NCBI GenBank assembly: GCA_031363055.1
Contig: JANLTP010000079.1
Coordinates: 1 to 64,000 of the forward strand
Length of the DNA stretch: 64,000 nt
Origin: JANLTP01 sp031363055
GTDB taxonomy: Bacteria; Pseudomonadota; Gammaproteobacteria; Burkholderiales; Burkholderiaceae_E
Direction: 5' to 3'
Shown here: positions 7,756 to 16,377 of the stretch, piece by piece
Layout of the letters: the number at the start of each line of letters is the position of its first letter
Position numbering within the stretch: the first letter of the stretch is position 1
Notes under the pieces: generated by a model
Database searches by the model: none
What the model saw: only the letters and a program-made list of their open reading frames with translations
What the model was told of the DNA's origin: nothing
Position numbers and translations under genes: made by a program

Positions 7756-9268
7756 AACGGCGCAACTCGTCAAGCGTATTGAAATTCAGAAAAGCCTCGT
7801 CGTCTTCAAACTCGACCGCCAGCACGTCGCGCGTCTGGTACCAGCGATCGATCTTGCGTTCACCGGCGCGCAAGTAGCGTTCGAGATCACCCGTTAGGCT
7901 GGTATGAACCAAGGCGAATACCGGTTGCCAGCGGCCGCGAACTGAGGCAACGCATATTTCGGCGGCGGATTGCTTCATGGCAGCCAACATGCGAGTGAGC
8001 AAATCTTCGGGTAGAAAGGGCGAATCACACGGTACACAGAGCAACCAATCGGTGCGACAGGCTTTGAGGCCGGCATGCAGCCCCGCCAGAGGTCCCAGGA
8101 AGCCGTCGAGTTCGTCGCTGACAATTTCGTGACCCAAAGCGTTGAAGGACGCGGGCGCCTGATTCGCATTGATGATGATGCTGCCGACCTGTGGCGTCAG
8201 GCGCGTCAGCACGTGTTCAATCAGGCTTCGCCCCCGAAACAGTTGCAGACCTTTGCTGACGCCCTGACCGTCGCTACTCATGCGCCGACCCTGACCACCG
8301 GCCAGCACCAGGCCGGTGACTTGCGCTGCAGTGCTCGGGCGCTCGATGGTGGCTGCGACAAATCGTTGCTGGCCAGTGAACAACAGAAAGTGTTTCCCCT
8401 GGCAGCGCCCGATCAGCGTCATGTTCAGACGCGCCGCCAAGTCGTAACCCATTTGCGTCAGCCCGGAGCGGGACACCAGCACCGGTATACGCATTTGCGC
8501 GCATTTGATGACCATCTCCGAGGTCAGCCTGCCGGTGGTATAGAAAATCTTGTCATCGCCGCTGACCGCTTCGGTCCACATCCAACCGGCGATCGCATCG
8601 ACGGCATTATGGCGGCCGACATCCTCGACAAAGTACAAGATATCGCCAGCAGACGGAGCAGACGGAGCAGACGGAGCAGACGGAGCAGACGGAGCAGACG
8701 GAGCAGACGGAGCAGACGGAGCAGATTGTGGATTGGCACAGAGTGCGCAGCCGTGCACTGCACCGGCCTGCTTGTAAATGGATTCAAATCGCCGCACCTG
8801 ATCCAACATCCGATAAAGTGTTTTCTGGGTCAGGCGAGCGGCGCTGTTCAGGACGATGGAATTGATTTCAGACATGACGTCACCGAACATCGTGCCTTGT
8901 CCGCAACCGGTCGTTACTGTGCGCTTTTCCAGTCGGGCGTTCAGATCGCCGGCGTCCCAGCAACTGATGCCTGCTTCGGCCAGTGAGCGGCTGGTGACCG
9001 CAGCCGACGCGCTGTCCCAATCGACCTGGATGGCTGCGATATCTGCCAGCTCCCGAACAATGCGCTGGTTGCGCAGGTAACCCAACACCAGGTGCTCGGG
9101 CGCGGCGCCCAAGGTCATCAGCGTGATCAATTCCCGCTTGTCGAGATAGACCGTCAGCGCATGTTCGCCCGCGATCGACGTCGTGCGGTTGGCGCCAAAT
9201 TCGTCGGTCGCTTGCACCTGGAATACAGCCGGTCGCGTATTGGCCGTCATGACCGGAAGGCGCTTCAT
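7745..9268 (-). CDS. fusion: FdhD sulfurtransferase - MobA guanylyltransferase
   Basis: A single 507-residue reading frame joins two Mo-cofactor enzymes. Residues about 1-303 are FdhD, which transfers sulfur to the Mo cofactor of formate dehydrogenase: TTGCGQGTMFGDV with Cys122, then ILYFVEDVGRHNAVDAIAGW and FYTTGRLTSEMVIKCAQM. Residues about 317-507 are MobA, which attaches GMP to molybdopterin: LVLAGGQGRRM with Lys339 after it, then DELDGFLGPLAGLHAGL and VPCDSPFLP. FdhD has one Cys where E. coli has a Cys-x-x-Cys pair. Residues 182-205 are eight Ser-Ala-Pro units from a 9-bp DNA repeat, just before the conserved ILYFVEDVGRH. It overlaps moaA by 4 bp and moeA by 11 bp. No formate dehydrogenase gene is in the window. 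Confidence 0.9.
   Translation of the reverse strand: MKRLPVMTANTRPAVFQVQATDEFGANRTTSIAGEHALTVYLDKRELITLMTLGAAPEHLVLGYLRNQRIVRELADIAAIQVDWDSASAAVTSRSLAEAGISCWDAGDLNARLEKRTVTTGCGQGTMFGDVMSEINSIVLNSAARLTQKTLYRMLDQVRRFESIYKQAGAVHGCALCANPQSAPSAPSAPSAPSAPSAPSAPSAPSAGDILYFVEDVGRHNAVDAIAGWMWTEAVSGDDKIFYTTGRLTSEMVIKCAQMRIPVLVSRSGLTQMGYDLAARLNMTLIGRCQGKHFLLFTGQQRFVAATIERPSTAAQVTGLVLAGGQGRRMSSDGQGVSKGLQLFRGRSLIEHVLTRLTPQVGSIIINANQAPASFNALGHEIVSDELDGFLGPLAGLHAGLKACRTDWLLCVPCDSPFLPEDLLTRMLAAMKQSAAEICVASVRGRWQPVFALVHTSLTGDLERYLRAGERKIDRWYQTRDVLAVEFEDDEAFLNFNTLDELRRYEN
8648..8725 (-). repeat. perfect 9-bp tandem repeat x8 inside fdhD (Ser-Ala-Pro)
   Basis: The unit cggagcaga (plus strand) is repeated eight times without mismatch at 8654-8725, with a partial unit at 8648-8653. 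On the coding strand it gives (SAP)8. Perfect identity of units suggests recent expansion and likely copy-number variation between strains; changes by whole units would keep the frame. Confidence 0.97.
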
Positions 9269-10368
9269 CCGCCGATGTAGGACATTTCTATTTTTCGCTG
9301 GCCAGGCGTTTGTCCGGATCGCAACTCGGAGTAGCGATCAGTACGCGCCCGCCATAGATGCGCGACAGCGGCAGAGATTTGCTCATCGCAGAATCCTTGC
9401 CGCAACAGTGCGCGAAGATCATGACCGGCCGTGGCGAACAGGCAGGTATAAAGCTTGCCCTCAGTCGACAGACGCGCCCGCGTGCAGCTCGAACAGAACG
9501 GTTGGGTCACAGACGAAATCACACCAATCTCGCCACTACCGTCGCGATATCGCCAGCGCTCGGCAACCTCGCCGATGTAGTTCGGATCAGCCGAGACCAG
9601 CGGTAGCTCCTGGTTGATCATTGCGACAACATCACCGCTGGGCAGCACTTCGTCAAGCTTCCAACCGTTGCTGGCGCCGACGTCCATGAACTCGATAAAC
9701 CGCACCACATGACCGCTGCCCTTGAAGTGGCGCGCCATCGGTAGAACCTGATGATCATTGACCCCGCGCTTGACCACCATATTGACCTTGATGGGTCGCA
9801 GGCCGGCGGCCGCCGCGGTTTCAATGCCGTTTAGTACATCGGCCACTGGAAAATCAACATCGTTCATAAGACGAAAGGTCGGATCGTCGAGCGCGTCGAG
9901 ACTGACCGTGACCCGCTGCAGCCCGGCATCGACCAGCGCGCGGACCTTGCGAGCCAGCAGCGAAGCATTGGTGGTCAAGGTCAGATCCACCGGCTTGCCC
10001 GAGGGCGTGTTCAGCCTTGCCAATCGCTCGATCAGTCGCTCGAGATTCTTGCGCAGTAGCGGCTCACCGCCCGTCAGTCGAATCTTCTCGACGCCATGGG
10101 CGACAAAGATTCGCGCCAGACGTTCAATTTCCTCGAAACTCAGCAGGGACGACTGCGGCAGGAACTGATAGTCCTTGTCGAACACCGATTTCGGCATGCA
10201 ATAGGTGCAACGGAAATTGCAACGATCGGTCACCGAGATTCTGAGGTCGTGCAATGCGCGTTGGCGACTGTCGGCCAGCCGACCTTCAGCGCCGGCGTAA
10301 TCGGTCGGCACGAACGGTAACTCCGCCTGGTAGCGGGCCTCGGCAATCGGAATAATGCGTTCAGTCAT
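9265..10368 (-). CDS. moaA: GTP 3',8-cyclase MoaA
   Basis: A radical SAM enzyme for the first step of molybdopterin synthesis, converting GTP to 3',8-cyclo-7,8-dihydro-GTP. The 367-residue protein carries the N-terminal 4Fe-4S site Cys50-x3-Cys54-x2-Cys57 (CNFRCTYCMP), the LTGGEPLLR SAM-binding motif, and the second cluster site with a Cys-x2-Cys-x13-Cys pattern (CSSCTRARLS...LYTC). It ends in the conserved Gly-Gly. It begins the minus-strand operon and overlaps fdhD-mobA by 4 bp. A possible -10 box (TATATT on the minus strand, 10434-10439) lies upstream, between moaA and a strong hairpin after rne. Confidence 0.96.
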   Translation of the reverse strand: MTERIIPIAEARYQAELPFVPTDYAGAEGRLADSRQRALHDLRISVTDRCNFRCTYCMPKSVFDKDYQFLPQSSLLSFEEIERLARIFVAHGVEKIRLTGGEPLLRKNLERLIERLARLNTPSGKPVDLTLTTNASLLARKVRALVDAGLQRVTVSLDALDDPTFRLMNDVDFPVADVLNGIETAAAAGLRPIKVNMVVKRGVNDHQVLPMARHFKGSGHVVRFIEFMDVGASNGWKLDEVLPSGDVVAMINQELPLVSADPNYIGEVAERWRYRDGSGEIGVISSVTQPFCSSCTRARLSTEGKLYTCLFATAGHDLRALLRQGFCDEQISAAVAHLWRARTDRYSELRSGQTPGQRKIEMSYIGG

Positions 10369-10483
10369 ATTCAGTCAGCAGTATCGGATCAGGGGTCAGG
10401 TAATGGAGCAGCGACCCAGTCGACTCGACAGCCAATATAACAAGATAACTTGAATGTTGCTGAAGCGACCTATCGTCGCCATT

Positions 10484-10525
10484 ACTTGCGCGGCGTTGGA
10501 TGGATACGTCCAACGCCGCGCAAGT
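10484..10525 (-). terminator. 17-bp perfect inverted repeat after rne (putative terminator)
   Basis: The arms 10484-10500 and 10509-10525 are perfectly complementary over 17 bp with an 8-base loop. The hairpin is GC-rich and lies about 45 bp past the rne stop. There is no T-run on either side, so it is not a classical Rho-independent terminator. It may block exonucleases at the rne mRNA 3' end or act as a bidirectional barrier between rne and moaA. Confidence 0.6.
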
Positions 10526-10568
10526 GTGCTCTTCCGTAAGCTTCTGGCGTTTGGCTCCTAGCCGGCGG

Positions 10569-13500
10569 TCAGGGTTCAGCCCGAGGTTGGGTCTCGACCT
10601 GTTGCATCGGCTCATCAGCGATCACTGCCTTGGGCTTGCGGGCCCGGGGTATGCGCGGTGTTGATATCTGAATCGGCAGAGCGGTATCGGTGCGGGCAAC
10701 GGTTTCCACCCATTGCAGGCCGGCCTCGTCCAAAACCGATTTCAGCTCTTCGGTAGAAACTGGACGGTCAACTGGGCTGATCACCGGCGCCGGCGGCGTT
10801 ACCGCTGTCGATATCGTGACTGGCGCGGGAGGATCGACCGCCATGGAAGAAGCAGCGGCTACGAACTGCGGTTCTGAAGTGGCCGGTTGAGCGACAACCT
10901 GAACAACGGTTTCGCGCCTGACCGGCGCTTCACTGTAGATCATCGGAGTCGAAGCGGACGACATGCTGACCATGCCATCCAGCGTCGGCAGGCCGGAAAC
11001 TGACCCGGTGTCACGGGCTGAGGTGGCATGTGTTGCCTCGGCTGCGCCTACCGACCCTGGCACTGTGCCGGTATCTGAACCCGTCTCCGAGCCTGCCCTT
11101 GAGTCCGTCCTTGAGTCCGTCTCTACTTCCGTCTCTGCGCCCGTCTCTGCGCCTGTCTCTACACTGACTTCACCGCCTGACTCCGCGCGCTGTCCCTCGC
11201 CGCGGCGACCGCGGCGCCGGCGCCCACGGCCGCGACGCTCGCTGTCGGCTGATTCACCGGTCTGAGCATTGCTGTCAAAGCCGTTCTCCGACCCGTTGGC
11301 GTTCTCATCGGTATTGACGGTGCCGGTGCCGGTGACCTGATGGCCCTGGCTGCTGCTGTCAAGTACCATCGAACTGACCACACCGGTGGCGGCAACGGCG
11401 GCTGCGCCAACGACCACGGCGTTGGCGTCAGTCACTACGTCGGCTCGTGGCGCGCGATTCTCATCGCGCCCCGGGCGCTCTCGGCCTTGGCGGTCACGAC
11501 CGTCGCGACGCGGGCGCCGATTCTCGCCAGAGGGCGGAGTCGCGCTATTTGGATCGTGCTCCGTGCGCTGACCAGCTTCCGTCGCAATGTCTTGCGAACG
11601 CGGTGTACGGGCTTCGCGTGGCTCACGCGGTTCGCGTGGCGGACGGTCTTCTCGCGGCCCACGATCTTCTCGCGGCGGACGATCTTCACGGGGTCGATCG
11701 TTACGCGCCTCGCTTCGTTCATTTTTGCCGTCTGTGCGATCACCGCGTCCTTCCGGGCGATCAGCGCGAGCTTCGTTCCGATCACGTCGACCTTCCTTAT
11801 TGCGATCTTCGCGTGGACGGTCACCGCGTTCGTTACGATCACCGCGATCCCGACCGCCTCGTCGCGGACGGTCTTCGCGCGCCGCACGCCCTTGTTCCAA
11901 CGCGGGAACCTGGGTAGCGCTGGCGGCAGCCCGATCGGTGCCTACTTTGGTAAATCCACCAGCGCTTGAAACGGCATCGCCTTCGTTGGCGGCCTTGCGA
12001 CGGAACCAGCCAAACAGCCGACCAAACAATCCTTCGTCACCGTTGGTTGCCGGTTGTACGACCCGGGTCGCCGTCGAACTGGCGCGAGTGCTATTGGCAA
12101 CGGCGTTGGCCATGACCGTTGGTGCGGGTACCGCTACCGGCGCCGGCACGATCACCGCTGTCGGCATCGGCGCCGGCGTTCCCGAGGTAATACCCTTGAC
12201 GACGGCTTCCTGTCGTTGCTTGGCCGGCTCCAGTTTGCGATCGATGTAGTTATCGTCTTCAGCCGGACCATCGGCCAGTGCATAACTGGCGCGGTAGTTG
12301 GTCAGGCGCTCGTCGTCATGACGCAAGCGCTCGAGTTTGTAATGTGGCGTTTCGATGTACTTGTTGGGCACCAGCACAATCTCGACCTTCAACCGGGCTT
12401 CCATCTTGGCGATTTCGGCGCGCTTTTCATTCAAGAGGAAGGTCGCGACGTCAACCGGAACCTGCGCATAAACCGCCGCAGTGTTCTCCTTCATCGACTC
12501 TTCCTGAATCACACGCAGCAAATGCAATGCAGACGATTCGACGTCACGAATCACGCCGGTTCCATTGCAACGCGGGCAGGTAATGTGAGTGCCCTCATTG
12601 AGCGCTGGACGCAGGCGCTGGCGCGATAATTCAATCAGACCAAAGCGGGAGATCTTGCCAGCCTGGACGCGGGCGCGATCATGATGCAGACCGTCCTTCA
12701 GGCGCTGCTCGACTTCGCGCTGGTTTTTCTGGCTCTCCATGTCAATGAAGTCGATGACGATCAGTCCGCCGAGATCGCGCAGACGCATCTGCCGCGCCCC
12801 TTCATCGGCCGCTTCCAGATTGGTGCGCAGCGCGGTTTCCTCGATGTCCGAGCCGCGGGTGGAGCGCGCCGAATTCACATCGATAGCGACCAGCGCTTCG
12901 GTGTGATCGATGACTATGGCACCGCCCGAGGGCAGGGGAACGACGCGCGAATACGCGGTTTCGATCTGATGTTCGATCTGAAAGCGCGAGAACAGCGGCA
13001 CGTCGTCGTGATAGCGTTTGACCTTGGCGACGTTGTCCGGCATGACATGTGCCATGAACTGATGCGCCTGCTCGTAAATATCTTCCGTGTCGATGAGAAT
13101 CTCGCCGACGTCCGGGGTGAAATAGTCACGAATCGCGCGGATCACCAGGCTTGATTCCTGATAAATCAGAAACGCACCGGGCGATCCCTTGGCGGCCGAA
13201 TCGATGGCACTCCAAAGATGCAGCAGGTAGTTCAGATCCCACTGCAGCTCTTCGGCGTTACGACCGATGCCAGCCGTGCGGGCAATCAAGCTCATGCCGG
13301 AAGGCACTTCGAGCTTGTCCATGGTCTCGCGCAATTCCTGGCGCTCTTCACCTTCGACGCGGCGTGAAACGCCGCCGCCGCGCGGGTTATTCGGCATCAA
13401 CACCGTATAACGGCCAGCCAACGACACGAAGGTCGTCAGGGCAGCGCCCTTGTTGCCGCGTTCTTCCTTGTCGACCTGAACCAGCAGTTCCTGGCCTTCG

Positions 13501-13781
13501 GCGATCGCGTCCTGAATACGTGCCTTGTTGACCTCGACGCCTTGCTTGAAATAGGCGCGCGAAATTTCCTTGAACGGCAGAAAACCGTGGCGCTCCTCGC
13601 CGTAATTGACGAAGCAGGCTTCCAGACTCGGTTCGATCCGAGTCACAATTCCTTTGTAAATATTGCTTTTCCGGGATTCCCGGCTGGCTGATTCGATATC
13701 GATATCGATCAGTTTCTGGCCATCGACAATGGCAACCCGCAACTCCTCGGAGTGCGTGGCATTGAACAGCATGCGTTTCAA
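10569..13781 (-). CDS. rne: ribonuclease E
   Basis: The endoribonuclease that starts mRNA decay and matures rRNA and tRNA. The start is a TTG at 13781 giving MKRMLFNATHSEELRVAIVD, the canonical RNase E N-terminus, with GGGAG upstream; an earlier in-frame start is not supported. The protein is about 1070 residues. It has an S1 domain (GIVTRIEPSLEACFVNYG), a DNase I-like catalytic core with VAIDVNSAR and GGLIVIDFIDM holding the two metal-binding Asp, and the zinc-link CPRCNGTG. The C-terminal half is disordered scaffold: an Arg-rich RNA-binding stretch (coding positions about 11590-11890) and Glu/Thr/Ser-rich four-residue repeats (about 11070-11166). The divergent rluC and long leader match the usual rne layout. 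Confidence 0.96.
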   Translation of the reverse strand: MKRMLFNATHSEELRVAIVDGQKLIDIDIESASRESRKSNIYKGIVTRIEPSLEACFVNYGEERHGFLPFKEISRAYFKQGVEVNKARIQDAIAEGQELLVQVDKEERGNKGAALTTFVSLAGRYTVLMPNNPRGGGVSRRVEGEERQELRETMDKLEVPSGMSLIARTAGIGRNAEELQWDLNYLLHLWSAIDSAAKGSPGAFLIYQESSLVIRAIRDYFTPDVGEILIDTEDIYEQAHQFMAHVMPDNVAKVKRYHDDVPLFSRFQIEHQIETAYSRVVPLPSGGAIVIDHTEALVAIDVNSARSTRGSDIEETALRTNLEAADEGARQMRLRDLGGLIVIDFIDMESQKNQREVEQRLKDGLHHDRARVQAGKISRFGLIELSRQRLRPALNEGTHITCPRCNGTGVIRDVESSALHLLRVIQEESMKENTAAVYAQVPVDVATFLLNEKRAEIAKMEARLKVEIVLVPNKYIETPHYKLERLRHDDERLTNYRASYALADGPAEDDNYIDRKLEPAKQRQEAVVKGITSGTPAPMPTAVIVPAPVAVPAPTVMANAVANSTRASSTATRVVQPATNGDEGLFGRLFGWFRRKAANEGDAVSSAGGFTKVGTDRAAASATQVPALEQGRAAREDRPRRGGRDRGDRNERGDRPREDRNKEGRRDRNEARADRPEGRGDRTDGKNERSEARNDRPREDRPPREDRGPREDRPPREPREPREARTPRSQDIATEAGQRTEHDPNSATPPSGENRRPRRDGRDRQGRERPGRDENRAPRADVVTDANAVVVGAAAVAATGVVSSMVLDSSSQGHQVTGTGTVNTDENANGSENGFDSNAQTGESADSERRGRGRRRRGRRGEGQRAESGGEVSVETGAETGAETEVETDSRTDSRAGSETGSDTGTVPGSVGAAEATHATSARDTGSVSGLPTLDGMVSMSSASTPMIYSEAPVRRETVVQVVAQPATSEPQFVAAASSMAVDPPAPVTISTAVTPPAPVISPVDRPVSTEELKSVLDEAGLQWVETVARTDTALPIQISTPRIPRARKPKAVIADEPMQQVETQPRAEP

Positions 13782-14249
13782 ATAATTCTCCCGGCACAAA
13801 CTGGCGGCGTGTGCTTGGCCGGCGGGAGGGCCTTTAACAGGCCAGCGAGTAACTAACCAGTGCCGCTAAATGCGTATAGCTAAGTGGATATAGCTCGGAG
13901 CGGCAATTGAATACGAACGGTACTCTGGGCAACCTGTAATTCTCCCTCGAGATGGACCCGGGCGCCTCGGCGGCGCACGAAAGCCGCCCGATCCGAGCAG
14001 GATCTGGAGAAGGCTTGCGATCAGGTTTGGGAAAATCTGCACTTCAGACCATTCCGGTCGCAAGATGACTGCGACCGATCAACATTCTGGCTTGTATTCG
14101 GGACATCCCGCGTTCCTCAACCATTGAGAAACCGCGTTAATCGTTAATTTTCTTGGTGAACTTTCTTGATAACTTAAGGGCGCTAAAACGGGGGGCTACA
14201 ATGAGTCGACCAAAACGCCTGCGCAAGTTAACACCCAAAGTATAGCAAG
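13782..14249. promoter_or_regulatory. rne leader / rne-rluC divergent intergenic region
   Basis: This 468-bp non-coding stretch is the only gap above 300 bp. Toward rne (minus strand) it should carry the promoter and a long 5' leader, which in E. coli mediates RNase E autoregulation through hairpins. A GC-rich hairpin with a one-base bulge is visible at 13967-13991 (TCGGCGGC / GCCGCCCGA), and a smaller one (ggcc/ggcc) near 13829-13843. Toward rluC a -10-like TACAAT lies at 14197-14202, without a convincing -35. Autoregulation here is an inference from position and family. Confidence 0.5.
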
Positions 14250-15311
14250 ATGAATGACTTGCGCAAAAAAGCTGACATTCCGCCTGCACGTCGCAGCGCT
14301 CCGTTTGACGGATTCCGCCAGCGCGCGAGTACCAGAGCGGCAGCGCCGGTTGTCGATGCAAATCCGTCTGACGCGCCCGCCCTCAAGGTCCAACAAGTGC
14401 TGATCGACGCTGACAGCGCCGGCCAGAGGCTCGATAACTTATTGATTCGATTGCTGAAAGGCGTGCCGCGCAGCCATATCTATCAGCTTGTCCGCAGCGG
14501 CCAGGTACGAATCAACGGCGCGCGCGTCGAAGTCTTGCAGCGCCTGGCCACCGGCGATAAGGTACGCATTCCGCCGGTCCGGGTTGCGCAGGTCGTAGCG
14601 CGATACGTGCCATCCCAGGAATTTCCGGTAGTGTTCGAAGATGCCGAATTGCTGGTCATCAACAAGCCCGAGGGCGTGGCCGTACATGGCGGCAGTGGTG
14701 TGTCGAGCGGGGTCATTGAACAGTTGCGCGCGGCGCGACCTGAACAGCGATTTCTCGAACTGGTGCACAGAATCGACCGCGACACCTCGGGTCTGTTGAT
14801 GATCGCCAAAAAGCGTAGTGCTCTGGTTCGACTGCAGGAACAACTGCGCGAGCGTTCGACCGAGAAGGCCTATTTGGCGATCGTCAAAGGACGTTGGCCG
14901 CTGCGCACCAAGACACTGCGTGGCCAGCTCGAAACCTCGGTGAGCGCCAACGGCGAGCGTCGCGTTTCGGTCAGTGACGACGGCCGAAGCGCAACCACTC
15001 ATGTGTTGGGGGTGCAGTCGTTCACGGCGCCGCTGGCCGGCGTTTGCACCCTCGTTAACTGCCGGATCGAGACCGGGCGAATGCATCAAATCCGGGTGCA
15101 CCTGGCGCATGCCGGTTTTCCGATTCTGGGTGATCAGAAATACGGCGAATTTGAACTTAATAAAGCACTTCACAAACTATCATATAAGCGTATGTATTTG
15201 CACGCATTTAGTCTAACGGTCGGGCATCCTGAGGATTCAATCGCTTTGCTGCTGGAGGCGCCGATGCCCGATGAGTTTTCGCGTCTGATGTCGCGGGCGG
15301 TAGCGCCTTGA
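14250..15311 (+). CDS. rluC: 23S rRNA pseudouridine synthase RluC
   Basis: A RluA-family pseudouridine synthase that modifies 23S rRNA (positions 955, 2504 and 2580 in E. coli). The 353-residue protein has an N-terminal tail of about 50 residues, an S4 RNA-binding domain (RLDNLLIRLLKGVPRSHIYQ), and the catalytic domain with LELVHRIDRDTSGLLM, whose Asp is the nucleophile. Later conserved segments are EKAYLAIVKG and IETGRMHQIRVHLAHAGFPI. It is divergent from rne, the arrangement seen in many proteobacteria. The stop overlaps the next gene by 4 bp. Confidence 0.95.
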   Translation: MNDLRKKADIPPARRSAPFDGFRQRASTRAAAPVVDANPSDAPALKVQQVLIDADSAGQRLDNLLIRLLKGVPRSHIYQLVRSGQVRINGARVEVLQRLATGDKVRIPPVRVAQVVARYVPSQEFPVVFEDAELLVINKPEGVAVHGGSGVSSGVIEQLRAARPEQRFLELVHRIDRDTSGLLMIAKKRSALVRLQEQLRERSTEKAYLAIVKGRWPLRTKTLRGQLETSVSANGERRVSVSDDGRSATTHVLGVQSFTAPLAGVCTLVNCRIETGRMHQIRVHLAHAGFPILGDQKYGEFELNKALHKLSYKRMYLHAFSLTVGHPEDSIALLLEAPMPDEFSRLMSRAVAP

Positions 15312-15979
15312 AGGACATTGCGCTGGTCGTCTTTGATTGGGATGGCACGCTGATGGACTCGACGCGCGCCATCACCGAATCGATTCAACTGGCCGCGCGT
15401 GACCTGGATTTGCCGGTGCCCAGCGACCAGGAGGCCAGTCACGTGATTGGACTTGGACTGCACGATGCATTGAAGTTGGCGGTGCCAAGCCTGCCGCCGT
15501 CTCGCCTGACCGAATTTGTCGAGCGCTACAGTGTTCACTACCTGGAGCGTGATCGCGTACTGCGACCGTTCGCAGGCGCCGAGGATTTGCTCAGGGCGCT
15601 CAAGAATCGGCGAATTGCAACCGCCATTGCGACCGGAAAGTCGCGACTCGGGCTGAACCGGGCGCTCGACTCGGTCGGTTGGGGGCACTACTTCGAGACC
15701 AGTCGCTGCGCTGACGAGGGTATTCCGAAACCGGATCCGTGGATGTTGAATGAGCTATGCCGGCAAATGGCCAGCGCACCCGGCAAAACCGTCATGATTG
15801 GCGACACCAGTCATGACTTGCTGATGGCCAAGGCGGCCGGTGTCTGGGCGATTGCGGTCACTTATGGCGCCCATCCGATGGCAGAGTTGCAACGTATCGG
15901 CGCCGCCGGTTTCTGCGATTCCGCGACCGAACTGCGCGAGCTTTTGTTGCCCTTGTGTGTTTCGCGGGCTACGCCTTGA
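15308..15979 (+). CDS. HAD-superfamily phosphatase, phosphoglycolate phosphatase-like
   Basis: A 223-residue HAD hydrolase. It has the nucleophile motif FDWDGTLMDS (Asp10, Asp12), a small helical cap domain, motif II in AIATGKSR, and motif III-IV in KPDPWMLN and MIGDTSHDLLMAKAAG. This is the Gph/PpaX pattern, but the substrate cannot be set from sequence. The likely start is a TTG that overlaps the rluC stop (TTGA). It is part of the compact run rluC - HAD - Rieske - S49 peptidase. Confidence 0.85.
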   Translation: MKDIALVVFDWDGTLMDSTRAITESIQLAARDLDLPVPSDQEASHVIGLGLHDALKLAVPSLPPSRLTEFVERYSVHYLERDRVLRPFAGAEDLLRALKNRRIATAIATGKSRLGLNRALDSVGWGHYFETSRCADEGIPKPDPWMLNELCRQMASAPGKTVMIGDTSHDLLMAKAAGVWAIAVTYGAHPMAELQRIGAAGFCDSATELRELLLPLCVSRATP

Positions 15980-16377
15980 ACTGGCTGCCGGACGACAACA
16001 ATCAAGCTGCAAAAGCCGGCTGGATCCGAGTCTGTGACTCCTCGCAACTTTTGGAGCGGGGCGTTGGTGTCCGCTTCGAATGGTGCGGTGCTGCGCAATC
16101 CCAGCCCTCGCCGGCGTTCGTGATTCGGCATGCGGGTATCCCGCATGCCTATGTGAATCAATGCCGTCATGTGCCGGTCGAACTCGATTTTCCGGCCGGT
16201 CAATTTTTCGATGAATCGGGCGCCAATCTTGTTTGCGCGACGCATGGCGCCATTTATAGTCCCGAGAACGGGCGTTGCCAGGGCGGACCCTGCGCATCGC
16301 GCGGATTACGCAAGCTTGAATGCCTGGACGAACACGCATCGATCTGGGTTCGACAGGAAACTCACGGAGCAAGTTAA
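15976..16377 (+). CDS. small Rieske [2Fe-2S] protein
   Basis: A protein of about 133 residues with a complete Rieske cluster site: QCRHVPVELDF (Cys-x-His) and, 22 residues on, LVCATHGAIYSP (Cys-x2-His). No signal peptide or membrane anchor is seen, so it is probably a cytoplasmic ferredoxin-like protein. The start is uncertain: TTG at 15976 overlaps the HAD stop (TTGA), while a GTG at 15955 would add seven residues. The stop overlaps the S49 peptidase start by one base (TAATG), which argues for coupled translation. The partner enzyme is unknown. Confidence 0.82.
   Translation: MNWLPDDNNQAAKAGWIRVCDSSQLLERGVGVRFEWCGAAQSQPSPAFVIRHAGIPHAYVNQCRHVPVELDFPAGQFFDESGANLVCATHGAIYSPENGRCQGGPCASRGLRKLECLDEHASIWVRQETHGAS

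Noticed and set aside
8075..8986. 303-codon plus-strand frame opposite fdhD-mobA with a long Arg-Arg-Ser repeat
   Set aside because: It is the complementary reading of the SAP repeat and two conserved enzymes; no independent support.
10361..10615. 84-codon minus-strand frame between rne and moaA
   Set aside because: It spans the 17-bp hairpin and the end of rne, has no recognisable motif or ribosome site.
14439..15173. 244-codon minus-strand frame opposite rluC
   Set aside because: Shadow of rluC; no supporting features.
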